64,000 nucleotides of DNA, from contig NC_063155.1 in NCBI RefSeq assembly GCF_020921035.1, positions 10,153,001 to 10,217,000 on the forward strand, read 5' to 3'. Within the stretch, counting starts at the first letter, position 1. Each line of letters begins with the position of its first letter. Under the pieces are notes generated by a model that worked only from the letters and a program-made list of their open reading frames with translations, was not told the DNA's origin and did no database searches. Source of the stretch: Rhodamnia argentea. Lineage: Eukaryota; Streptophyta; Magnoliopsida; Myrtales; Myrtaceae. The position numbers and the translations under genes were made by a program. Positions 54,105 through 64,000 of this stretch are shown in pieces.

Positions 54105-54480
54105 ATTTTTATATGGCCGTTATTTGAGTATCATAATTTTTTTTTTCCAATCATTTGAATGTCGTAATTTATGTACGGCGCTCACTTAAGTGCTATAAAT
54201 TTTTTTATTCGATCATTTCAGTGGCATATAATTTTTTCAATTGATCACTTGAGCGCTGTAATTTTTTTTGAAAACGTTCACCACAAGTGCTATGGCACGT
54301 TGGATTTACGGCATTTGGGTGAACATTTAAAAAAAAAAATTGACACTTAAGTGATCGAATGAAAGTTATGGCATTCAAGTGAATATTTTTTAGAAGTTAT
54401 GGCATTTAAGTGGTTGAAAAAAAAAAGTTATGACATTCAAGTGAGCGCCGTACGAAAGTTTCGGCACTTATGTTATATGT
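54105..54480. repeat. long imperfect hairpin repeat (MITE-like)
   Basis: A perfect 13-bp inverted pair, gtacggcgctcac (54,173-54,185) and gtgagcgccgtac (54,441-54,453), is extended inward by imperfect pairing of 'cacttaagtgctataa' with 'ttatgacattcaagtg' type words. The element is non-coding and rich in T and A runs. It could form a long hairpin if transcribed. Confidence 0.75.
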
Positions 54481-54829
54481 ATCTCATTTAAGTGGAGTAC
54501 AATTACATCATCCATGGCCAATGCCAATTTGAAACGATTTTATGTGCGTATGTATAAATATAAATATACTTTTCTTATCTAGTGCTTTGAACACTCGTAA
54601 TATTTAATATATTGACGCATAAATTCGCATATAGATTCTTTGGGATTTGAAACAATATTTAGCTTTTGGCGGGAAAATTGAAGTTGCCATTTGCTTTTGC
54701 CTAAGTGAAAAAAATAAACACGCCGGGTGTCTAGTAACATTTCAGCATATAAGCTATCTTAAAATTATACATTTTATGTAATTAAGGGATTAGCGATTTA
54801 AATTCAAATTTATAAGGTTTGAAGGCTTA

Positions 54830-55400
54830 TATAAATAAGGGAAACTATCGAAAATGTTCTAAACTAATTGCATTTGTGTCAATTCAGTTACAAACTTTTT
54901 AATTATGTCAAGTTAGTTCTAAACCATTTTACAATTTGTCAATTGAGTGCTTTGGCAAATTTTGACTTGAAATCGTTGGCATGAATGTCAATTGATGCTA
55001 ACATAGACATTTTTTTTTATAAATATTTTTAGTATTTTCAATTTATTTCTCTACTTTTTTTGGGACTGAGTCTAGCAAGGGTCATTGGCCAACCCTTGCT
55101 AGCCACAAGCACGGGCAACAATGCCCTTGTTGGCCATAGATGAGAGCCGCAATGCCCTTGCCTGATCTGGGCTTTGCAATCTTGCCCTCGCTCGGCACCA
55201 AACCCTCACCTAGCCCCAATTTGGCGAGGGTGTACACGGCTCTCATTGACCACAGCGAGAGCATCGGGTGAAGGCCATGACGCTCTTGCCCACTGTCGAT
55301 GAGAGTCGGGCCGCAATCTTTGCCGCCACTAAAAAAGGAAGTAAAGAAATAAATTGAAAATATATATATATCCATGAGCATCGGTTGTGTCACGTAGAAT
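54830..55400. repeat. dispersed repeat related to 9757-10,195
   Basis: It starts with sequence containing tttgtgtcaattcagtt (54,882-54,898), then repeats a 'tcaatt.agt' word, passes through an A/T-rich middle and ends in GC-rich gccaacccttgctagccac-type words. The layout parallels the repeat in SEO copy B. No coding function is seen. Confidence 0.55.
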
Positions 55401-55659
55401 GAAAAACATCTACTTCAATGATTTTTGGTCAAAATTAGCCGGATGATTTAATTTACAAATATAAAAAATATTTAGGTTTGAATTGGCGCAAAAATATCGG
55501 TAGGTCCATAGTACATGTCCCGAAAAATAAATACTATAAAGGGGAGTTGGCAGTTGATGATAATCCCGCGAAACGTTTGCAAACGAAAGCCTCATTTCAC
55601 TTCCTTTTGTCACTCCGCCCTCCCCATTCAAACTCGCTCTCTCTCTCTCTCTCTGTAAA

Positions 55660-58600
55660 ATGCAGCAAATCCACCTCCACGCCCCGCCTTATCTCTTCTT
55701 CTCCCCCTTCCCTAAACCCTCTCTAAACCCTCCCTTACTCCTCCCCCGCCATCCCCACCGCCGCCGCCCTCTCCTCCTCCTCCTCCTCTTCGCCGGACGC
55801 CCCTCCTCTCTCCCCGCCAGATGCTTCAGCTCCGACGAGTTCCCCGTCGACGAGACCTTCCTCCAGAACTTCGGCCCCAAGGACAAGGAGACCGAGGACG
55901 AGGCCCGCCGCCGCAACTGGATCGAGCGCGGCTGGGCCCCCTGGGAGGAGGTCCTCACCCCGGAGGCCGACTTCGCCCGCAAGTCCCTCAACGAAGGCGA
56001 GGAGGTGCCTCTCCAGTCCCCCGACGCCATCGAGGCCTTCCGCATGCTCAACCCCCGGCACCGCCAGCAGCGGATCAAGGAGCTCGGCCTCACCGAGGAC
56101 GAGTGGTACCAGAAGCAGTTCGAGATCAAAGGCGAGATTCCTGAGAGGCTGACCACGCTGTGGGCGGGGCCCGTGGTCGTTAGGCAGGTGGCGCCTCGCG
56201 ATTGGCCTCCCAGGGGCTGGGAGGTCGACAGGGAGGAGCTCAGGTTTATCCGCGAGGGTCACCGGATGATGTCCGAGAGGGTGGATTTGGAGGATTTGGA
56301 GAGTAGAGTGAGCACTGATACGGATGATATGTGCTTGGAGAGGTACAAAGTTTTCCTCAAACAGTACAACGAGTGGGTCGAGGCAAATAAGGATAGATTG
56401 GAGGAGGAATCTTATAAGGTTCTCTTTGTCTTTTCTCGCAAATTTGCTTCAGGCATTGATGCAGGAGCTGTTTTATGAGCAATTTTTGTATCCACTGACT
56501 TGGTGCACTAGAATTGAGCGGCAATGTGATTTGAGACTAAATTTCTCTCTTTTCTCTTCTTTTCTTACCGTGGTGATACAGTACGACCACGACTACCATC
56601 CTGGACGAAGGAAAAGAGGCAAAGATTACAAAGACGGCATGGTAGAACTAATTTCAACCTTACACCATCATATTGCATCCATGAGCTTCGAAAATGGTTG
56701 TCTTACTTTGCTTGTTTTGTTGTTCGATGCAGTACGAGCTGCCTTTCTATTATCCTGGGCAGGTAAGTTTCTTTTCTTTTCTTTTCTTTCTTTAAGTATT
56801 TATTTCTCACAGTTAAATGAAGTGCTAGACTCGGACTTGTACAGCCGATAATAGTAGTGTACGTGATAGCTTATCCTTAATCATTATTCATTACTTGGGT
56901 GTTTCTTCTATCGAATCTTCTCGGCAGCAAGCTGGTCTTCATACCTAATTTTGGTCAATTTCTTTAATCCTGCAGGCATATGAGTTTGAAAATTTAAAAC
57001 CAGCAACTTGTAATCATTAACAAGCAGTATAACATTTCTTTCTTCAAGATGTAACTTTGTAATTGGGTTTTGACATTACATCGTTTCCTGCTGTTGTGAA
57101 AAAGGGAAGTATAGTCTCAACTTGTTGAGCGATTGCCTTTAGTTTGTCCTGTAATGCATGTCTGAGTCTTTCACTTCATATAAGTACATTAGTTCTTTAA
57201 TTATGTGCATTGTAGATCCACACTTTCTAGTTGTTTATTCAAATTCCAAATTTCATATGCTATTTTAATAGGAGAGTACATGAGCTTTACATTAGAGAGA
57301 TTATTCTACAGATTTGTGAGGGGAAGGTCACCACTTTACACCTTTATCAAGGAGCATTTGTTGATGTGGGAGGCGTATATGACGGGTACAGTTGTTTGCT
57401 CACATATCATCAGTTTACTGTGCCTTTCTCCTTGGTTATCTCACCGTCGTCTCTCTTACGTGCATCGAAGATTACTGGTAATCACTTAATATTACTAGCT
57501 CAACTAGTCCTTGTGGGGTCAGCGTGCTGCCTTACCATTGTTGTCAACTGTTTTCAATTCGAACGATGTACTCTTTTGGCAAAAATGCTTAATTGGATAT
57601 CATACGACCCTGATGGACTAAATGGAGGTTAAGGGATATTGCAAAATTACTGAGGTTTCCTCTTAGAGCTTTAACATAGTTTGAACTTGCAGCTTCTGCT
57701 ATGGTCCCAGGAACATGGTATCCCCTCATCTTTATTCATAAAAGCGAGCAGCTTATTTCATGGATAGGTGGTGGATACTCATGTCTCTACTGTAACAGGA
57801 TCTCTTCTGGTTGCAGTGAATAGGAATATATATTAGGCCCATCTTTCTAGTTTTTCAAAGTTTCAAACTGACAAGACATTATGTATGTGCAAAGAAGAGG
57901 TATAAAGTATATCCACGACTTCAAGGAACACAGATGAATAATACAGTGGTTAAATTTGAGAATCCACAACCATGAAGTTTCTTTCATCATGTTGCAACGA
58001 AAACGATCTGCAATAAATGTATTCTGCATCTAAAGTGCTAAGACTCGGGGGTTATCAATTTACTATAGGTAGACACGTTCATATGATTAAAGTTCTTGAC
58101 TATAGTTAAGAATTCTGCCATGCTGCAGGTGGGTTCCTATTAAAGGAAATGATTGGTATTGGATCCGCCATCACATAAAAGTTGGTATGCACGTTATTGT
58201 CGAAATCCTGGTGAGTGCCGTTTGTATAGCTGTTTACATAGTTATCATGATTTGTCTTTTGTATTTTGCAAAAATCTGCGAAAGGCCAATTTGGAACATA
58301 TGCTATTTGGAGGGATGAAAACTTTCTTTCTTTATTGTCCTGTTTTGACCTGGATAGCATGGTTGACTCTCCAAATGTCAAAAATGAATATGTCAAGTCA
58401 AAGTCATAAAGCCACAGTGGAAGTTGCAGCCCACCCTAACGGGCTCTAAATTTGACGGACAGATTTTGAACTCAGTATTTTCTGTTTAATTACTTTTGTT
58501 TCTATGCCTCCACTTCTTTCTGCATCGATAAATCATATATGTTTCACTTGTCTCGGGATTGACCATGCATATTTGCTCATTTCTGCAGGCAAAGCGAGAC

Positions 58601-60292
58601 CCATACAGGTTTCGATTTCCTCTTGAAATGCGTTTTGTCCATCCTAACATAGATCACCTGATGTACGTAACTCTTGCTCCTTACTTTACATAATATTATC
58701 TTGTATGTCAGCCATCGTTTCTAGTGATTCTTGCATTTGACATGTGTTTTTACTTGCAGCTTTAACAGGTTTGAATTTCCGCCAATATTTCATCGGGATG
58801 AGGATAGCAATCCTGATGAATTGCGGGTCTGTGACTTCTGTTTTGATATTGCAGTCCTCCAAGTGTGATTGAATTTTAGCATGACTCAATATTATGCTTG
58901 ATCTATTAATTAGACATTTTAACTAGAGCTTTAGTATATAAATGGAATAAACTTGTGATTGCTTATCTGCAAGATTAGCAAGGATTACTTGTGAAGTCTT
59001 AGCAAGGATTAAGATTCAATCTAATAAATCTGTTTAGGCACAGGTTCACACAAACTGTTTTTTCCTTTTTTCAGTAGAACGTGCAAGCAGAATTTTTTTT
59101 TTCCAGTAGAACACTTGAGCAATATATGTCCTCTTGCTTTTACTACAGCACATACTTCAATGTGATCATGACTCATTTTTCTTGTATGTGGACCTATTGC
59201 CAGAGAAGAATCAGTCTCTATAGAGTTCTAATGACCTACATCTTTTCCTTTATCCTTTATATGCAGCGTGACTGTGGAAGACCTCCTATACCTCGAAAAG
59301 ACCCAGGAACAAAACCTGAAGAGGAGTCTCTATTATCGAATCACCCTTATGTTGATAAGGTATTTGTGTAAGGATCCATTCATCTGTCTTTTGCAGCAAT
59401 GCATTTGTTGAAAGGAATTATCTGCATCGGTATATCTGTCACTGTCCATTTTAAAAGTTCCAGTGACAGTGTATGAAGTCTCTTCTTCGTAAGTGACTGC
59501 AGCATCTCTATCTTGTAGGCCATCGTCGTGTATTAGCAAAGCACATTTACTGCCGCTTGATCTATTCTCTAAGAGCACTCATTGACTAACTTCTTATGTA
59601 AAACGTGAGGCATACATTCCCTAGAATGGGAACTTTTTTGAAAAAATTTGCTAAGGGTTTCCATATTGATGGTTTTTCCTTAACTTTTTGGTTTTAAGTT
59701 GCATACATATTGATACACATATCAATCACAAATGAATGGCAAAGAAGAGGTCCCAAGTGCACTTAAAAGATTAGAGAGGGGGTATGTGTTAAGGCAACAA
59801 GTGTTGAAGTGCTACTAAAGTGTCTACCTTCATGCTTCCTACCTTTTCGGAGGTGAGAATCGTTTAGATTTAAGTGCATTTTCGATTTTGTGATTGTCAT
59901 TCATGTTAGGTAAATGAATTTAAGCACCTATCGATGTTAGGAAGGGAAATAAGAAAAACCTAGTGGCTCACACGTTTGTTTGTTGGTAAAAGCTCAAGTG
60001 CTACTTCAGGGCTTCCGTCTCTTCAAGGGCTTGGTCCTTGTGGACAAACTTTCTTAACTTTGCCCTTGGGTTTTGTTACCAAATCTCAAGTGATAAACAC
60101 AATGATGTCATCCTTGTGTGCAAGATGGTTGAAATTTCCTTTTATGTGTAAGTTCATTGGCATTTGTTTCAACGCATAAGACTTGCCTAGACTAAAAAAA
60201 GAGGGAGCATGCCTAGAATAATTTCACTCTCTAGCTCCCGAAAAAGACATTATATGGACTGGATTAAAGGGATTTGTCATCCTAAAATTAGG

Positions 60293-60324
<32 letters not shown>

Positions 60325-62463
60325 TCGCCCTTGTTATGCACTGCAACCACTGCTTCCTGGTCTATAATGGGTGTAGAAAAATACTGATTGCTTATTTATA
60401 TTTATCTAAACTTCCAAAGTCTGTGGTCTTTCAAATGCAACTCTTGCTCATGATTTTAGCTCATGTGTGAATTGTCATGATTACAATATATGGTGTGGTG
60501 TGGCTTTATGCAGTTGTGGCAGATGCATGTCGCTGAGCAAATGATTTTGGATGATTTGGAGGCCAATCCTGAGAAGTACCAAAACCAAAAATTATCTGAG
60601 TTGGTCGATGATGATTATGATGAAGAGAAAAGTGTTGAATATACCAAAGCTAAATATAAGAAGGCCTTGATACCAAAAGTTATTCTGGTTGGTTATTTGA
60701 TGTTTAAGATACGTCAGTTTTGTAATGGGTGATTTCTCTAATGTTGCCTGGTATTTTTGGGCAGAAAACTAGTGTGAGAGAACTTGACTTGGAAGCAGCT
60801 TTAGCTGAGCGTGAGGTTAGTTATTGCTTTGTTGCACAGATTGCATCTTATTCACTACACAAGTACTGTTCATATGAAATTTTAGTCACTGTGTTGGCTT
60901 GATGGCTTGATTTCATATGCATATGTGCCATTTTGTCCTAAATTTAGATCGTACTCTGGTTTTGTTTGCCAAGTCACTTTATATCTGTTGATTGGCTTTC
61001 TGCGTACATGTAGTTCCATTACAAAATGAGAAAAGAAGCGGAAGAAAGGGGAGAGGCATATAAAATTTCCAATTTCAGGCGAAATATTGAGATGGATGAG
61101 TATGACTTGATGCATTGGCGTCGGTCATTTGAAGAAAGAGAAGCCTTGATCAGGGATATCAGCTGGTAATGCTATGTCATTATGACACATTTGACTCTTT
61201 TGATATATAATCTAATTTATGTTTCCAATGCAAATTGTTTGATGTTTGTTGTCTTTTCTAACTGAATATTTTGGGAAACAAAACTAACCAAGAAGGATGC
61301 AATCACCCAATCTAATTTTTTTCCTTGATACTACATGTAATATGTGGAAGATTTCACGTGCCGTTTATGTTGTCGTTGACAGATTTCGAGGAATGACAGA
61401 ATTTAGCACATGTTTGGTACTCTTATTCCTACAATGCGTCAATTTGCTTTGGGCTTTTATTATGTCTTAAAAGGGTGAGGGAAGAAGAAATCAGTTGCAT
61501 TGAGAAAGTGGTTCAATGTCGCATTTTGCTGTTAGAAAAAGGAAAGAAAATAAATATGGTCCATGAGGGGAACTCAGGTTTCCTCACGTGAAAAGAGAAC
61601 TTAGTTAATCCAAATTTGTTAAATGGAGCCAAATGGTTTTGGTCACTGCCTATTGATAGGCCCTACCTTCAGACGCATACTTATAATTTTCTTGTGAGCA
61701 TCTTAACGCATATAATGCTTCCTGATATCCTTTACTGAGTGTAAGAATGTCTAGCTTGGTCGAAATCCTTGCAAACATTACGAGGGAATGGCTATCATGA
61801 CATCCTTTATTAGTATATTTAGGAAGCAAGTTTTTCTGGAAACTGTTGTTCATGTCCTCTTGGAGTGCTAAAGAAAGTTTTGTCACCGAATCAACGGGGA
61901 ATCTTTTCTTTCATTCTCTCTGTAAATGCCAGAGAACTCTGTTCCTAGAATCATGGTACTCAAAATATTTGGTCTGATAGTGTTCATCACTGAACAAGGC
62001 GTGGTCATTTTACAGCCGACGAGCCCTGGGTCTGCCACTGGAAGAGCCAGGAAGGTATGTAGACAGCAGTTACTTTGGCAAGGATCAATACGATCCTTCA
62101 AACCCTTTATATAGGTACGACTACTGGGGCGAGCCGAAGAACTCAGAGAAAAGCAAGCAAGAGAGGATGACAGACGCCCACAACAAATCCATTGTTGGAA
62201 AAGGCGTTGTGTGGTATGAAATGTCTTATGAAGATGCGATCAAGCAAAAGATGCAGAGAGAAGCCGCATCGAAAGGAGTGACGCAGAAAGAAGTCAAGGA
62301 TCCAGAGAGCGATGAAGATGAGGAGGAGGAGGAGGAGGAGGACGACGACGACGATTTTGACTACAGCATTCTTGGCGACCCTAGCATTAGTTTTGAGAAT
62401 CAGCCTCTTGTCAATGGGACTGAATCCTCTAGTATATCAGATGAAGGTATGTTCGAGAACTAA
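55660..62463 (+). CDS. PTAC10: PLASTID TRANSCRIPTIONALLY ACTIVE 10 / PAP3 homologue, 687 aa
   Basis: An S1-domain protein associated with the plastid-encoded RNA polymerase in chloroplasts. Exons: 55660-56418, 56582-56641, 56733-56762, 57312-57385, 58129-58210, 58589-58662, 58760-58826, 59267-59359, 60514-60687, 60765-60815, 61014-61165 and 62016-62463. Splice sites are all GT-AG and phases agree. The N-terminus is rich in Pro, Leu and Arg with no early acidic residues, as for a transit peptide. The S1-like domain begins near residue 284 ([19 protein letters not shown], then [19 protein letters not shown]). The conserved C-terminal half includes [19 protein letters not shown], and an acidic run of Glu then Asp lies near residues 640-655. 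Length fits pTAC10 (about 670 aa), which also argues against pTAC12. A CT-rich 5' leader lies at 55,637-55,653. No breaks. Confidence 0.92.
60291..60324. repeat. (AT)n microsatellite in PTAC10 intron 8
   Basis: A run of AT repeats broken once by 'ac' lies about 190 bases before exon 9. It is intronic. Confidence 0.9.
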
Positions 62464-63687
62464 TATAGCGCTGCGTGGGTTAGTGGGAAGTCTTTGTACA
62501 GCGGAACGCATGTTCTCTTTCCCTTTTTTGGTGTCCTCTCTCTCTCTTTCTGGTGATCAAGTTCTTTTCTTAGGCAAACCACTATTGGTTCTGGAATATT
62601 ACGAATCATAACATACACGACCAAACGGGGCCGAAAGAAAAATTATGTCCCCTAAGAAAAGTTACAACATTATAAGTAACCGATAAATTACTATTCATAA
62701 GGATGATTGAAAGTTACGTCCAATCAAATAGTCTAGCTATGAAGAGAAAAGAAAATTATACGCTCAAATTTCTTTTGTTTTGCAGATAATAATAGATGAT
62801 TTGATATTCTTTTTAATAGTAAACAAATAAATAAAAAATATTTTAATCGCTCACATAAATTTATGAATATAAATTATTGTCAGTAATTAAAATATTTTTT
62901 GTTGATTAATTATTTTAAATAGACAATAATCCTTTTAATGAAAATACTTTTCGATCTCTTATTTTTTGCGAAACAATATGTTATAAAAAGAAACTACATA
63001 ACAAGAATATTAAAGATTAGGCAGTTTGAATAGGAGGAAAGGGCGCAATGGTTTGACATATGTACTTCATCTGAAAAGGCAGATTGAATCAAGGAATGAT
63101 CGGGAACATAAACAAAGGAAAAGAATGAATTCTTTTTGTTCTTTTCTTTCACTTTTTTTTCTGGCGGAGCAATAAAACAATTTGATCTTTCCACTCCCAC
63201 TGAGCAACCAAAACCAAAAACTTTTTTACAAGGAAAGAAGGCCACCCTTCTCTCTAACCTATCCTCCAGGCTTTCTGTTTTGCCCTTCTCTATAAGCAGT
63301 TTCATCCCAGATGTCCATTAGGAATGCCCCCTGATGTGCTCCACTTCAATGAATTCAAATCAAGATCTCGGAATTTCTATGTACACTCTCCCTTCCAAAT
63401 CCGCATCGTATCACGGACTGTCTGCAGATAAAGGTAAAACCAACCTCAGTCACCAGATGTTCAAACCAAAAGGAAGAAGTTCCCAACCCTCTTCGAGTAA
63501 GGTTAGAGGAGGACAATGTTCCCCCGGGTCCATTGTGCGCCCCTAATTTTGGTGGTCACCTAAGAACAAAGGAGAATTCCCCGAGTTGTCTCATTCCTCT
63601 GAAGAGAAAGGAAGTCCTTTTCCAGTCCTCTTAAAAGGATTTACGTGCCCAGTGTCAGAATTTGGGAAAGAAGAAAAGATTCTATTC
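62464..63687. other. 3' UTRs of PTAC10 and GTE and the spacer between them
   Basis: The two genes are tail-to-tail. Bases 62,650-63,000 are very AT-rich with no open frames of note. The part from about 63,150 to 63,687 probably includes the GTE 3' UTR. No RNA gene or repeat is recognised. Confidence 0.6.
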
Positions 63688-63984
63688 TCAATCGATTTCC
63701 CCATCCTCTACGTCATTTGGTGGTGGTGGTGGTGGAACTGGAAGACTTTCAGGCGGTTCACTCTCCTCATCCTCATCTTCATCATCAACCTTCATGTACA
63801 AGCCAAGCTGTTCTAAAGGATTGCTACTATTCTGGAGTTTGAAACTACCCAGATGGTTTTCTGAACGGTCTGGGCTCTTTGTCTCCTCCAAGAAGTTCGG
63901 TAAATCTTCACCTTGAGCTACCCGAAGCATCTCCAGGTCCTCCATAAACTGACTGTTCTCATTGATATCAACTGTCTTTTCCAT
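63688..63984 (-). CDS. GTE8: last exon of a GTE8-type bromodomain (BET) transcription factor, partial
   Basis: GTE proteins read acetylated histones through a bromodomain and regulate transcription. Only the C-terminal 98 residues are in the window. The exon starts after a good acceptor (tttctgcag, at 63,993-63,985) with [20 protein letters not shown], then [20 protein letters not shown], and ends [10 protein letters not shown]. These match the tails of GTE8/GTE12-like proteins as I know them. A seven-proline run is encoded by the (GGT)n tract at about 63,718-63,735. The bromodomain and ET domain must lie beyond base 64,000. The exact paralogue among GTE8-12 cannot be settled from the tail alone. 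Confidence 0.8.
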   Translation of the reverse strand: MEKTVDINENSQFMEDLEMLRVAQGEDLPNFLEETKSPDRSENHLGSFKLQNSSNPLEQLGLYMKVDDEDEDEESEPPESLPVPPPPPPNDVEDGEID

Positions 63985-64000
63985 CTGCAGAAACCAAAGA

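Noticed and set aside
55735-56262. Long minus-strand open frame opposite PTAC10 exon 1
   Set aside because: It is the antisense shadow of a GC-rich coding exon whose + frame encodes conserved PTAC10 sequence.
55660-62463. Identification of this gene as pTAC12/HEMERA
   Set aside because: The central S1-like domain and the 687-residue length fit pTAC10/PAP3; HEMERA is shorter and lacks an S1 domain.

Overview
This window is nuclear DNA of a flowering plant, a eudicot by its gene set. Genes have many short exons with GT-AG introns, proteins are plant-type (plastid ribosomal protein, plastid RNA polymerase-associated protein, sieve-element occlusion relics), and the intergenic DNA is full of Ty1/copia and hAT transposon debris. 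Some short repeats (a 'gtgtcaattcagtcc' family and a 'gtacggcgctcac' hairpin) remind me of Myrtaceae genomes, but that is a guess. I found no tRNA, rRNA, CRISPR array or prokaryote-like system.

Region 1 (about 1-15,200) is repeat-dominated. It starts with two decayed copia pieces facing each other (RT/RNase H on +, gag to integrase on -). The minus-strand piece keeps its primer-binding site and a short LTR, and that LTR sits inside a broken sieve-element-occlusion (SEO) gene. A second broken SEO copy lies at about 9.2-11.9 kb and carries a repeat insertion and a small hAT-type MITE. Two decayed hAT elements, one with a perfect 8-bp target duplication, flank this second copy.

Region 2 (15.2-41.7 kb) is gene-rich. 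A kelch-repeat protein (+, 20 coding exons) converges on ELP3, the Elongator acetyltransferase (-, 9 exons). ELP3 diverges from TEL2/TELO2 (+, 13 exons), and a plastid ribosomal protein bS21c gene (+, 2 exons) follows. As given, ELP3 contains one extra base that breaks its reading frame.

Region 3 (42.6-50.5 kb) is a mosaic of two tandem copies of one segment just upstream of a cytosolic GAPDH gene. One copy has captured a GAPDH intron/exon piece. The other is split by a hAT element whose empty site survives in the sister copy.

Region 4 (50.8-64 kb) holds intact cytosolic GAPDH (+, 12 coding exons), a repeat-filled gap with a long hairpin, pTAC10/PAP3 (+, 12 exons, S1 domain), and tail-to-tail with it the last exon of a GTE8-type bromodomain gene (-).

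The real genes are housekeeping: Elongator tRNA modification (ELP3), PIKK stability (TEL2), plastid transcription and translation (pTAC10, bS21c), glycolysis (GAPDH) and chromatin reading (GTE). They are not an operon-like system. From memory, kelch-ELP3, TEL2-pTAC10 and bS21c-GTE8 are each close neighbours in Arabidopsis, so this looks like an ancestral order that was split elsewhere. I did not find a previously undescribed system. The most useful leads are the ELP3 frameshift, the duplicated pre-GAPDH block with its filled and empty hAT sites, and the layered insertions in the SEO relics.
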